From positions 1 through 49,205 of the forward strand of contig JAHBXO010000041.1 in NCBI GenBank assembly GCA_019636445.1: a DNA stretch of 49,205 nt, given 5' to 3'. This document shows, in pieces, positions 1-7,415 of the stretch. This DNA comes from Gemmataceae bacterium (GTDB taxonomy: Bacteria > Planctomycetota > Planctomycetia > Gemmatales > Gemmataceae). The notes under the pieces are model-generated. The model saw nothing but the letters and a program-made list of their open reading frames with translations, had not been told where the DNA came from and did not search any database. Each line of letters begins with the position of its first letter. Position 1 is the stretch's first letter. The translations under genes were made by a program, and so were the position numbers.

Positions 1-53
1 CGCTAAACGGTTTCCTCTTTGAACTTTGAACTTGAAACTTTGAACGTCTCGCA
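1..53. repeat. Tail of a dispersed repeat and a TTGAA(A)C-rich leader
   Basis: The first nine bases, CGCTAAACG, match the outer end of the long inverted repeat at 6748-6831, so the window may open in the last bases of another copy of that element. Bases 17-46 are a short run of TTTGAAC/TTGAAAC repeats directly before the permease start. The nine-base match is short and could be coincidence. Confidence 0.35.
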
Positions 54-989
54 ATGACCACCGTCTCCGATTCCCTCCTGCATTACCGCCCCTGGCGCGG
101 CGAGTTCCGTGGGCCGATCCACGGCTCCCTCGCCATGGCGCGCCTCTCGCTCCTGCTCCTCGCCCGCCGCAAGCTCTTCTGGGGCCTCTACGCCCTCGCG
201 CTGATGATCTTCTTCTTCTTCTTCTACGGGCAGTACCTCGTCGTCTGGATCCAGGAGCAGACCTCGCAGCAGACCGTGCAGTTCGGCGGCATTCCCGTCA
301 AAATGGGCGACCTGACGAAGTTCCTCGACCGGCTGAACCTCAACGGCTCCGCCCACACCTTCGGCAATTTCATCTGGTTCGAAGGCTACATCGTCATGAT
401 CGTGATGGCGCTCGCCGGCTCGGTGCTCGTCGGCAACGACTTCGCCCACGGCAGCCTGCCGTTCTACCTCGCCAAGCCGATCGGCCGTCGGCACTACCTG
501 CTGGGCAAGTTCCTCGCCCTCGGCCTGTTCCTGAACCTCGTCACCACCGTGCCCGCGCTCGTCCTCTTCCTCCAGGCCGGCCTGCTCTACGACTGGCAGA
601 GTTATTATTTCGACCACCTGCGCGAACTCGCCGGCATCCTCGGCTACGGCCTCGCGCTCACGCTCACCCTCGGCACGTTGCTGCTCGCCACTGCCGTCTG
701 GGTCCGCCGCACCGTGCCCCTCATCATGGTCTGGACCGGGATGTTCGTGCTCGCGCGCCTCCTCGCTTCGATGCTCGTGGAAGGGGCGAAGCTGGACGCG
801 CGCTGGAAACTGATCGACCTGTGGAACGATCTCTACCTCGTCGGCCTCTGGTGCCTCGGGGCTTCTCGCGAAAGCATTCGCGGCGACCAGCCGGAGTTCT
901 GGGAAGCCGCCGCCGCGTGCGGAGTCGTGATCGTCCTCGGTTTGCTGTACCTGAGGAAACGGATACAAGCCGTGGAAATCATCTCATAG
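54..989 (+). CDS. ABC-2 type transporter permease
   Basis: Membrane subunit of an ABC-2 family exporter, 311 residues. The N-terminus (about 1-37) is cytoplasmic and basic. Hydrophobic segments are visible at about 38-60, 106-128, 149-179, 191-220, 221-244 and 285-303, giving six membrane spans, as usual for ABC-2 permeases. The segment after span 2, with GNDFAHGSLPFYLAKPIGRR, is the typical ABC-2 motif (YLAKPIGR) preceding a helix. The partner ATPase lies just downstream on the same strand. The substrate cannot be read from sequence. The ATG at 54 gives a start shortly after the repeat-like leader, and no better start is seen. The stop codon TAG lies at the outer edge of the AGTGCGG repeat. 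Confidence 0.85.
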   Translation: MTTVSDSLLHYRPWRGEFRGPIHGSLAMARLSLLLLARRKLFWGLYALALMIFFFFFYGQYLVVWIQEQTSQQTVQFGGIPVKMGDLTKFLDRLNLNGSAHTFGNFIWFEGYIVMIVMALAGSVLVGNDFAHGSLPFYLAKPIGRRHYLLGKFLALGLFLNLVTTVPALVLFLQAGLLYDWQSYYFDHLRELAGILGYGLALTLTLGTLLLATAVWVRRTVPLIMVWTGMFVLARLLASMLVEGAKLDARWKLIDLWNDLYLVGLWCLGASRESIRGDQPEFWEAAAACGVVIVLGLLYLRKRIQAVEIIS

Positions 990-1094
990 TGCGGAGTGCG
1001 GAATGCGGAGTGCGGAGTTAAAGACCGAAAGCCCGGCGAATGCGAATGGGGATTTGTCTTCCCACTCCGCACTCCGCACTCCGCACTCCGCACT
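988..1094. repeat. AGTGCGG tandem repeats in inverted arrangement
   Basis: Bases 988-1018 are four and a half AGTGCGG units. Bases 1064-1094 are the same units in reverse complement. The two 31-base arms differ at one position and enclose 45 bases, so the transcript can fold into a long hairpin between the permease stop and the ATPase coding region. The left arm overlaps the permease stop codon. The repeat does not resemble the surrounding coding sequence and looks like an inserted dispersed element. Confidence 0.8.
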
Positions 1095-2013
1095 CTTGCT
1101 CTTCGAGCAGGTCTCGAAATGGTACGGCTCCGTCCTCGCGCTCAATCAGGTCACGCTGGAACTCCGCGGCGGCATCACCGGCCTCGTCGGCTCCAACGGG
1201 GCGGGCAAGTCCACCCTCATGAAGCTCGCCACCGGACAGGTGCGGCCCACGCTCGGACGCGTCACCGTGTCGGGCGTCGACGCCTGGCACTGGGAGGCCC
1301 GCCGGCTCGTCGGCTACTGCCCCGATCTCGACGCCTTCTACGAGGACATGACCGGCCGCGAATTCGTCCGCACAATGGCCGACCTCTGCGGCTATCCCGC
1401 CGCCGATTCGAAACGCCGCACCGAGTCGACGCTTGAACGTGTCGGCATGACCGACCGCGCCAACCGCAAGCTCCGTGGCTACTCGAAGGGGATGCGCCAG
1501 CGCATCAAGATCGCGCAGGCGCTGCTCACCGACCCGCCGCTGCTCGTCCTCGACGAACCGCTCTCCGGCATCGACCCCGTCGGCCGGCACGAACTCCTCG
1601 ACCTCTTCCGCGCGCTGGCGGCGCAGGGCAAGGCGCTGCTCGTGTCGAGCCATGAACTGGAGGAACTGGAAAAGCTGACGAACCACGTGGCCATCGTCGC
1701 GCGCGGGCGCATCGCCGCCGTCGGGACGCTCGGAAAGATCCGCGAGATGCTGGACGATTATCCGCTCTCCGTGCGCATCGATCTGGATGGCGCCAAGGAC
1801 GCCGCCAGGCTCCTGCTCGCGCTCGACGAGGTGACCGGCGTGGATATCGATCGTGAATCGCTCACCGTGCGGGCACGATCGCCGAAGTCGTTCTATCGCG
1901 ACTTCGGCGATCTCGTCGTCCGCGAAGGCCTCGTCGTCCATCGGCTCGAACCGCTGGACGACTCCGCCCACGCCATCCTGGGTTACCTGCTGGGCGGCAG
2001 CGGGAAGACATAA
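1003..2013 (+). CDS. ABC transporter ATP-binding protein
   Basis: Nucleotide-binding subunit that powers the permease encoded just upstream. With the ATG at 1003 it has 336 residues. Walker A is GSNGAGKST (about residues 63-71), the signature is YSKGMRQR, a degenerate form of LSGGQ common in ABC-2 exporters, Walker B is LLVLDEPLSGID and the switch region is SSHELEE. The C-terminal 80 residues form a regulatory tail typical of ABC-2 ATPases. The start is doubtful: the ATG at 1003 exists only because of the one mismatch in the left arm of the AGTGCGG repeat, and residues 1-31 are repeat-encoded. The family-like part begins at LLFEQVSKWYGS, so an in-frame TTG at 1096 may be the true start. No clear ribosome site precedes either. 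Confidence 0.88.
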   Translation: MRSAELKTESPANANGDLSSHSALRTPHSALLLFEQVSKWYGSVLALNQVTLELRGGITGLVGSNGAGKSTLMKLATGQVRPTLGRVTVSGVDAWHWEARRLVGYCPDLDAFYEDMTGREFVRTMADLCGYPAADSKRRTESTLERVGMTDRANRKLRGYSKGMRQRIKIAQALLTDPPLLVLDEPLSGIDPVGRHELLDLFRALAAQGKALLVSSHELEELEKLTNHVAIVARGRIAAVGTLGKIREMLDDYPLSVRIDLDGAKDAARLLLALDEVTGVDIDRESLTVRARSPKSFYRDFGDLVVREGLVVHRLEPLDDSAHAILGYLLGGSGKT

Positions 2014-3699
2014 TCAGCCGGTCACGGCCCCTTCGCTGGCGGAATGGACGAGCTTGGCGTACTTCGCGAGGACGCCGCGGGCCACGCGAACCGGCGGCTT
2101 CGTCCACGCGGCCCGGCGCTTCGCCAGTTCCTCGTCGCTCACGTTCACTTGCAAGAGCTTCTTGTCGCCGTCGATGGTGATGCTGTCGCCGTCCTTGAGG
2201 AGGCCGATGGTTCCGCCGGTCCAGGCTTCCGGGGCGACGTGGCCGACGACGAGGCCGTGCGTGCCCCCGCTGAAGCGGCCGTCGGTGATGAGGCCCACCG
2301 ATGCGCCGAGGCCCTGGCCCATCAGCGCGCCGGTGATGCTGAGCATCTCGCGCATGCCGGGGCCGCCGACGGGGCCTTCGCCACGAATCACCACCACGTC
2401 CCCGGCCACGATCTTCCGCGCCTGGATCGCCTGGAAGCAAGCCTCTTCGCCGTCGAACACTTTGGCCGGACCGGTGATGTGCCGGACTTTCAGACCGGAA
2501 AGTTTCGCGACGCAGCCTTCGGGGGCCAGGTTCCCCTTCAGGATGACGATGTGCCCCTTGTCGTACTTCGGGGCATCCAGCGACATCATCACCTTCCGCC
2601 GCGGATTGGCGTAGACGCTGGTGACGTCCTTCAGGTTCTCCGCCAGCGTCTTCCCCGTGACGGTGATGCAGTCGCCGTGGAGCATCCCGGCATCGAGCAG
2701 CGCCTTCAGCACCGCCGGCACGCCGCCCTCGCGGAAGAGATCGTACATGACGTACTTGCCGCTCGGCTTCAGATCCGCCAGGTGCGGCACCTTCATGCCG
2801 AGGCGGTCGAAGTCGTCGAGCGTCCAGGTCACTTCCGCCTCGCGGGCGATGGCCATCAGGTGCAGCACGGCGTTCGTCGAACCGCCGAGGGCAAGCACGA
2901 GCGTGTAGGCGTTCTCCAGGCTCTTGCGGGTGATGATGTCGCGCGGGCGGATGTTCGCGTGGACCAGCCGCACGAGCGCCTCTCCGGCGTGGAAGGTCTC
3001 GCGGTCCTTGGCGCTCGAGATGGCGGGGTAGCTCGAATCGTGCGGCAGGGACATGCCCATCGCCTCGATGGCGCTGGACATGGTGTTGGCGGTGTACATG
3101 CCGCCGCAGGATCCGGCGCCGGGGCAGCTCTCGCACTCGATCTTGTGGAGCTTTTTCTCGTCGATGGAGCCGGCCTGGAATTTCCCGACGGCTTCGAAGA
3201 TGGAGACGATGTCCACGTCTTCGCCGTCGGGCCCGATGCCGGGGAGGATGCTGCCGCCGTAGACGAAGATGCCGGGGATGTTCAGGCGCGCGAGCGCCAT
3301 GAGGCAGCCGGGCATGTTCTTGTCGCAGCCGCCGATGGCGATGAGGCCGTCGTGGTTCATGGCGCCCGAGACGGTCTCGAGAGAATCGGCGATGACCTCG
3401 CGGCTGACGAGGCTGTAGCGCATGCCCATATGTCCCATGCTGATGCCGTCGGAGACAGTGGGGGCACCGAAGATCTGCGGGACGCCGCCGGCCGCGCGGA
3501 TGCCTTCGATCGCCTTCCGCGCGAGGCGGTCGAGGTGCATGTTGCAGGGTGTGATGTCGGAGTGGAGCGAGGCGACGCCGACCATCGGCTTGGTGAAATC
3601 GTCGTCCTGGAAGCCCACCGCGCGGAGCATCGCGCGGTTCGGGGCGCGGCCGTCGCCGCCGGTGGTCGTCAAACTCTTGCGATTCGTTACATCCGCCAT
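2014..3699 (-). CDS. ilvD: Dihydroxy-acid dehydratase
   Basis: Third enzyme of valine and isoleucine synthesis, dehydrating 2,3-dihydroxy-acids to 2-keto acids with an iron-sulfur cluster. The 561 residues match the usual family length. The cluster-ligand cysteines are visible in TPCNMHLDR (about residue 53), GGCDKNMPGC (about 124) and CPGAGSCGGMYTANTM (about 193-199). The C-terminal half carries VGGPGMREML and GLITDGRFSGGTHG, both characteristic of IlvD. The ATG at 3697-3699 opens MADVTNRKSL. The stop at 2014-2016 directly abuts the ATPase stop at 2011-2013 on the other strand, leaving no room for a terminator. No other branched-chain gene is nearby. Confidence 0.97.
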   Translation of the reverse strand: MADVTNRKSLTTTGGDGRAPNRAMLRAVGFQDDDFTKPMVGVASLHSDITPCNMHLDRLARKAIEGIRAAGGVPQIFGAPTVSDGISMGHMGMRYSLVSREVIADSLETVSGAMNHDGLIAIGGCDKNMPGCLMALARLNIPGIFVYGGSILPGIGPDGEDVDIVSIFEAVGKFQAGSIDEKKLHKIECESCPGAGSCGGMYTANTMSSAIEAMGMSLPHDSSYPAISSAKDRETFHAGEALVRLVHANIRPRDIITRKSLENAYTLVLALGGSTNAVLHLMAIAREAEVTWTLDDFDRLGMKVPHLADLKPSGKYVMYDLFREGGVPAVLKALLDAGMLHGDCITVTGKTLAENLKDVTSVYANPRRKVMMSLDAPKYDKGHIVILKGNLAPEGCVAKLSGLKVRHITGPAKVFDGEEACFQAIQARKIVAGDVVVIRGEGPVGGPGMREMLSITGALMGQGLGASVGLITDGRFSGGTHGLVVGHVAPEAWTGGTIGLLKDGDSITIDGDKKLLQVNVSDEELAKRRAAWTKPPVRVARGVLAKYAKLVHSASEGAVTG

Positions 3700-3958
3700 G
3701 ACTGCACCTGAAAGTTCGTTTCCCGCGCGGGAAAACTAGGCAAACTACCGAGGATATCGGGAGTGTGTTCTAGGAACTCAACGTACCCGACTGTCGAGTC
3801 GGTCCGAAAAATCCGGAAATCGGGGGTCTACCGTTTGCGTCGGTTGTAATCGCGATCTAGATATGGGTGTCGCAGGCGGCAACGGGGTTCAACCAAGCAG
3901 ATCGGGTTCACCGGTCTCCTCCAGCCAGCCGCGAACAATCATCCTGAAGGAGATTCCG
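3700..3958. promoter_or_regulatory. Divergent intergenic region between ilvD and the pilins
   Basis: These 259 bases separate the divergent ilvD and first pilin genes, so promoters for both must lie here. No clear -35/-10 pair or known operator is recognised. AAGGAG at 3947-3952 is a strong ribosome-binding site for the first pilin and decides its ATG at 3959 over an in-frame upstream ATG at 3863. Confidence 0.5.
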
Positions 3959-4150
3959 ATGAACAAGCTCGCGCGCAAGATGGTGGAGTTCCTGAAGAAG
4001 GAAGACGGCCCGACGGCGGTCGAGTACGCCGTGATGCTCGCCCTCATCATCGTGGTCTGCATCGCCGCCATCACCGCCCTGGGTCAAACCGCCAGCGAAA
4101 CGTTCAGCTACGTTGGCACCAACATCCAAGCCGGCAACACCGCCAGCTAA
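3959..4150 (+). CDS. Flp family type IVb pilin (copy 1)
   Basis: Pilin-like subunit of 63 residues with the Flp/Fap layout: a short basic leader of about 16 residues (MNKLARKMVEFLKKEDG), then the processing and helix region PTAVEYAVMLALIIVVC, with the conserved Glu of the Flp class in the VEYA motif. Prepilin peptidase would cut near the glycine before PTAVEYA, and the product would assemble in the inner membrane into a tad-type pilus. The hydrophobic helix spans about residues 20-42. The ATG at 3959 is chosen because AAGGAG lies seven bases upstream. A near-identical second copy follows after a stem-loop. No tad secretion genes occur in the window. Confidence 0.92.
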   Translation: MNKLARKMVEFLKKEDGPTAVEYAVMLALIIVVCIAAITALGQTASETFSYVGTNIQAGNTAS

Positions 4151-4171
4151 GTGTGTTGGATCCAAAACCCC

Positions 4172-4211
4172 AGGGGGCGTGATGGCCGCGATGCGGTCCG
4201 TCACGCCCCCT
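4172..4211 (+). terminator. Stem-loop between the two pilin genes
   Basis: AGGGGGCGTGA at 4172-4182 pairs perfectly with TCACGCCCCCT at 4201-4211, giving an 11-bp GC-rich stem with an 18-base loop. It starts 21 bases after the first pilin stop and is not followed by a T run. It could be a partial terminator or an mRNA 3'-end stabiliser that makes the first pilin more abundant than the second; this is inference. Confidence 0.6.
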
Positions 4212-4282
4212 CGGTCGTTTGGCGGTCGCTCGGGGGAGCGTGGGCGTGGTTCCGACCGTCGCACCGACCCCCTCGAGGTGAC

Positions 4283-4477
4283 ATGGACCGATTGACCCGT
4301 TCGTTGGTTCGATTCTTGAAAAGCGAAGACGGCCCCACCGCCGTCGAATATGCCGTCATGCTGGCTCTGATTATTGTGGTTTGCCTCGTCGCCATTACCG
4401 CGCTCGGCAGCACCACCAGTCAGACTTTCGACACCGTCACCGACCGTCTGCAGGCGGCCAACGGTACGGCGTCGTAA
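4283..4477 (+). CDS. Flp family type IVb pilin (copy 2)
   Basis: A 64-residue paralogue of the preceding pilin. The core EDGPTAVEYAVMLALIIVVC is identical and the sequences diverge at the leader (MDRLTRSLVRFLKS) and the C-terminus (TSQTFDTVTDRLQAANGTAS). The same processing site and membrane helix apply. The ATG at 4283 is preceded by GAGGTGA (4275-4281), although the distance is very short; an upstream in-frame start at 4151 would add 44 residues unlike any pilin and is rejected. Codon choice differs from copy 1 within the identical peptide, so the duplication is not recent. Probably co-transcribed with copy 1 through the intervening stem-loop. Confidence 0.9.
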   Translation: MDRLTRSLVRFLKSEDGPTAVEYAVMLALIIVVCLVAITALGSTTSQTFDTVTDRLQAANGTAS

Positions 4478-4498
4478 GTCGTCCGGCGAATTCCGTCC

Positions 4499-4520
4499 GA
4501 CCCCGGCGGCCGCCGGGGTC
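4499..4520. terminator. Bidirectional GC-rich palindrome
   Basis: A perfect 22-base palindrome of the form GACCCCGGCGG/CCGCCGGGGTC lies between the stop of pilin copy 2 (4477) and the convergent stop of the next gene (4524). It can fold on both transcripts. No strong T run follows on either side, so it is a likely but not classical intrinsic terminator for both genes. Confidence 0.65.
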
Positions 4521-4523
4521 GCT

Positions 4524-6719
4524 TCATTTCTCCAGTTCCGCCACGATCATCGCGTGTACGTCCAGCCGTGGCACCGTCACGCGCGGACCGGTTTCCGTCG
4601 ATTCCACCGCCAGGACGTGCCCTTCGGGTTCCAGGTGCACCGACCGGATCTTCGTTCCCGCGCGGAAGGTCATGCGGATGTCGCGCACCGGTAGCGTCTC
4701 CTCGCGCAGCGGCACGTCGTCGTTCGGGAAGGCGTGCCCCCCGGTCGTGTTCACGTTGTTGAAGAGATGCACCACGAGGCGCTCGCCTTCCTTCACCTGG
4801 CGCATGACGGTCGAATGGACGCACATCGGTGCCTCGACGCGCACCGGCGGGGCGACGCCGTTCGCCGCCCAGGTGATCGCTTCCTTCACGATGAGCCGCT
4901 GGTACGGATACGAGTACTGGTAGTAGCCGGCGTCGAACCCCGCCGGCAGGTAGACGACGCGACCCTTCCCATGATTTTTTGTGACGATCCCCGGATGCCC
5001 GCCGATCGTGGCGTGAACATTCGCGCCGGCGCGCGGCTTCACCCGCACCGCCGGTCCCTTGAACGTCACCGGATCGCTGCCGATGTATGTTGCCAGCTTG
5101 GAATTCTCCATAAGGAATGACTTCGGCACGAGCCGGGCTTCGAAGACGTTCCGCCGTTTCTCCCAGTAGTCCGGCCCGATGGCCTTGGCGAAGTTGACAT
5201 CCAGATCGTCCATCGGCGCTATCGCGTCCGGCAGGCCGCGATAGTCCACGCCGAAGGCGTTGGCGAGGGCGAAGTTCGGGCGCGGATCGCCGAACTCGTT
5301 GAACAACGACGCATCCACGGTCGCCACGAGGCCGCCGCCGCCGCGAACGTACTCGTCGATCGCCTTCACCTGCGCATCGCTCAGGCAGGCGGTGTTCGGT
5401 AGGATCACGACCGCGTGCTTCGTCAGTTCCGCCGGCGTCAGGTTCCAGTCCTCGATGACGGTCGCCGGCAGATGCTCCTCGACGCAGGCGCGGAACGCCC
5501 CGAAGACGTTCGCCAGGTAGCGTTCTTCGACCTTCCCCGCCGAGCGGCCGTAGAAGGTCTTCGTGGCGTCGCTCATCACGAGCGCCGCCCACGGCTCCGG
5601 GGTCTTGTGCGTCAGCCACGGTTTACGCTTCTGTACTTCGTCCAGGGCCGCGTACATCGCCGTCTGCATCCGCGGCGGCTGCGCCACGGCGATGCTCGGC
5701 TGGCAGCCGTACGTCAGGCAGAGCATCATCCGGCGTTCGATCTCGTGGGCCGGGAAGCTGTCCTTGCCGTACGGGTTGCCGTGGCTCATCAGGTACGGCT
5801 CGCTGAAGGCGACGCGGTGGTTCGTGACGGCCCAGGCATAGGCGACGCCAAATGCCGGGACGATGCTGTTGCCCCGGTTCGATTCGTCCAGCCATAGCTC
5901 CTGGTCCGGCGCGTCGAAGAGCAGGTTCAGCTTCGCCGGCATGTTCCGCGGCACGCTGAGGAAGTGCCCGAACCGCCCCGCATTCGTCGTCCAAGTCACG
6001 AGCGCCACGGTCGGCTTGATCCCCTTCAGCCGCTTCTGCATCTTCTCGACCATGGCCACGAGTTTGCCGTCGGCCCACGCCTGATACCGTCGGTACTCCG
6101 CATCGTTCAGGTCCGCCTTCGGGATCGCCTTGCCGGTGTCGGCCTTGTAGTTCCTGCGGCAGTGTTCGCAGTAGCATCCGCCGCCGTGGTGCAGGCCATC
6201 GAAGCTGAAGGCGTCCACGTCCGGGTGCTTCGTCAGGATCTCGGCGAGGACCTCGATGAAGAAGTCGCCATAAGGTCCGAGTGGGCAGAGCATGCCGCCG
6301 TGGCCGAACTTCTTCAGGTCCACTTGCGGGATGACGGTGGTGTCCGTCGGGATGCGCCGCCAGTCGGGGTGCTTTTCGTAGACTTCGCCCTGCAGCGTCG
6401 GCGGGTAGACGCCGAGGATGCGGATGCCGAGCCGTTTGTACTCGGCGATGTCCTTCTGCAGGCGATCGAGCGGGACGTGCGGGCTGCGCTTCTTGAGGAG
6501 CTGGCTGTCGTAGTACGGATAGAACGGATCGACGAATCCCATCTCGCTGAGGGTGACGCCGTGTTTGACGGCCTCGGTGCGCTGCGCCGTGGTCATGCCG
6601 GAGAGGGTGTATCCGGCGCCGATGGTGTCCTGGACCCACGCGGGAATCTTCACGGGTTCCTGTGCCGCGATGGGGGAGACGAGGAAAAGGATCGGCAGCG
6701 CGAAGCGAAGGGATGGCAT
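4524..6719 (-). CDS. Secreted glycosidase-like protein with beta-galactosidase trimerisation-type domain
   Basis: Predicted exported protein of 731 residues. A signal peptide is visible (MPSLRFALPILFLVSPIAA, then QEPVK). The N-terminal 380 residues resemble a (beta/alpha)8 glycoside hydrolase-like domain: FVDPFYPYYDS, ILGVYPPTLQGE and DAFSFDGLHHGGGCYCEHC, the last with a Cys-x2-Cys pair seen in many planctomycete members. Residues from about 430 (WAALVMSDATKTFYG) through YVRGGGGLVATVDASL look like the class I glutamine-amidotransferase-like fold of the beta-galactosidase trimerisation domain. The end is beta-rich. The sugar substrate is unknown. The ATG at 6717-6719 is chosen because it begins the signal peptide; the open frame continues upstream through the 36-bp inverted repeat but without family features. 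Confidence 0.75.
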   Translation of the reverse strand: MPSLRFALPILFLVSPIAAQEPVKIPAWVQDTIGAGYTLSGMTTAQRTEAVKHGVTLSEMGFVDPFYPYYDSQLLKKRSPHVPLDRLQKDIAEYKRLGIRILGVYPPTLQGEVYEKHPDWRRIPTDTTVIPQVDLKKFGHGGMLCPLGPYGDFFIEVLAEILTKHPDVDAFSFDGLHHGGGCYCEHCRRNYKADTGKAIPKADLNDAEYRRYQAWADGKLVAMVEKMQKRLKGIKPTVALVTWTTNAGRFGHFLSVPRNMPAKLNLLFDAPDQELWLDESNRGNSIVPAFGVAYAWAVTNHRVAFSEPYLMSHGNPYGKDSFPAHEIERRMMLCLTYGCQPSIAVAQPPRMQTAMYAALDEVQKRKPWLTHKTPEPWAALVMSDATKTFYGRSAGKVEERYLANVFGAFRACVEEHLPATVIEDWNLTPAELTKHAVVILPNTACLSDAQVKAIDEYVRGGGGLVATVDASLFNEFGDPRPNFALANAFGVDYRGLPDAIAPMDDLDVNFAKAIGPDYWEKRRNVFEARLVPKSFLMENSKLATYIGSDPVTFKGPAVRVKPRAGANVHATIGGHPGIVTKNHGKGRVVYLPAGFDAGYYQYSYPYQRLIVKEAITWAANGVAPPVRVEAPMCVHSTVMRQVKEGERLVVHLFNNVNTTGGHAFPNDDVPLREETLPVRDIRMTFRAGTKIRSVHLEPEGHVLAVESTETGPRVTVPRLDVHAMIVAELEK

Positions 6720-6747
6720 GGGATGTTCTCGGACGAGGAGCTGATAG

Positions 6748-6831
6748 TTTAGCGGCGAGGCGGAGTCTTCGGAGCCGAGCGCGTAACGACGGTCTCGCGC
6801 TCGGCTCCGAAGACTCCGCCTCGCCGCTAAA
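6748..6831. repeat. Perfect inverted repeat with 36-bp arms
   Basis: Arms at 6748-6783 and 6796-6831 are exact reverse complements, with a 12-base loop (TAACGACGGTCT). The element fills the divergent gap between the glycosidase-like gene and the small membrane protein gene, ending nine bases before the latter's start. It would form a very stable cruciform or RNA hairpin. The outer end GCTAAACG reappears at the window's first bases, so it is probably a dispersed chromosomal repeat. Confidence 0.9.
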
Positions 6832-6839
6832 CGATTCGG

Positions 6840-7415
6840 ATGGGTTTGATGACAGTACTCCGCACCTTCCTCATCGCCACCTGGATCGTTTGGGGCGCCG
6901 TGCTCCCCATCGTCGGCGGCATGTTCGTGGCGGTGCAACTGAATGTGGATCTTGGCTACGGAGCGCTCGTCGGCGGACTGATCGCGCTGCCGCTGGCGAT
7001 GTGGGGGATGCGGCTGGCGGAACAGGAAATCGCCCGCGAATCCCCGCCTTCGGGAACGCTTTCGACGGACGAGAAATTCGCCCGCTCCCTGGAACTGCGC
7101 GATCGTGTCGTCAAGATCCTGATCGCCCTTGCCGTCCTTGCGATGGGTCTGGTCGGATTGATTCGCGGTACAACCGTTGTCCTGTTGCCGTCGCAATCCT
7201 CCAACGCGGCCGGTTATTGGACGATACCCGGCACCGGCGGTGCCGTCGTGGCCCTCGGCATGGTCCTCTTCGGCCTCGGCTGGCTGATCCTGCGCGGCCG
7301 CGAGACGAAACGCGACCACTGGGGCTGTGGCCTGCTTCTGGCCGGGCTGTTGCTCTTCGTCCTCGGCCACGCGATCTACGGGTTCGTGCTTCTCCTCGCG
7401 CGCATCAACGGCTGA
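6840..7415 (+). CDS. Hypothetical five-helix membrane protein
   Basis: A 191-residue integral membrane protein that I do not recognise. Hydrophobic stretches lie at about 5-30, 38-56, 89-110, 125-150 and 160-187. The loop after helix 2 (about residues 57-88) is charged and probably cytoplasmic. The start at 6840 follows the 36-bp inverted repeat by only eight bases, so its promoter and ribosome site would have to lie in or overlap the repeat; an internal ATG three codons later is an alternative. The 3' end overlaps the convergent pyrF gene by 11 bases. No catalytic motif is visible. Confidence 0.65.
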   Translation: MGLMTVLRTFLIATWIVWGAVLPIVGGMFVAVQLNVDLGYGALVGGLIALPLAMWGMRLAEQEIARESPPSGTLSTDEKFARSLELRDRVVKILIALAVLAMGLVGLIRGTTVVLLPSQSSNAAGYWTIPGTGGAVVALGMVLFGLGWLILRGRETKRDHWGCGLLLAGLLLFVLGHAIYGFVLLLARING

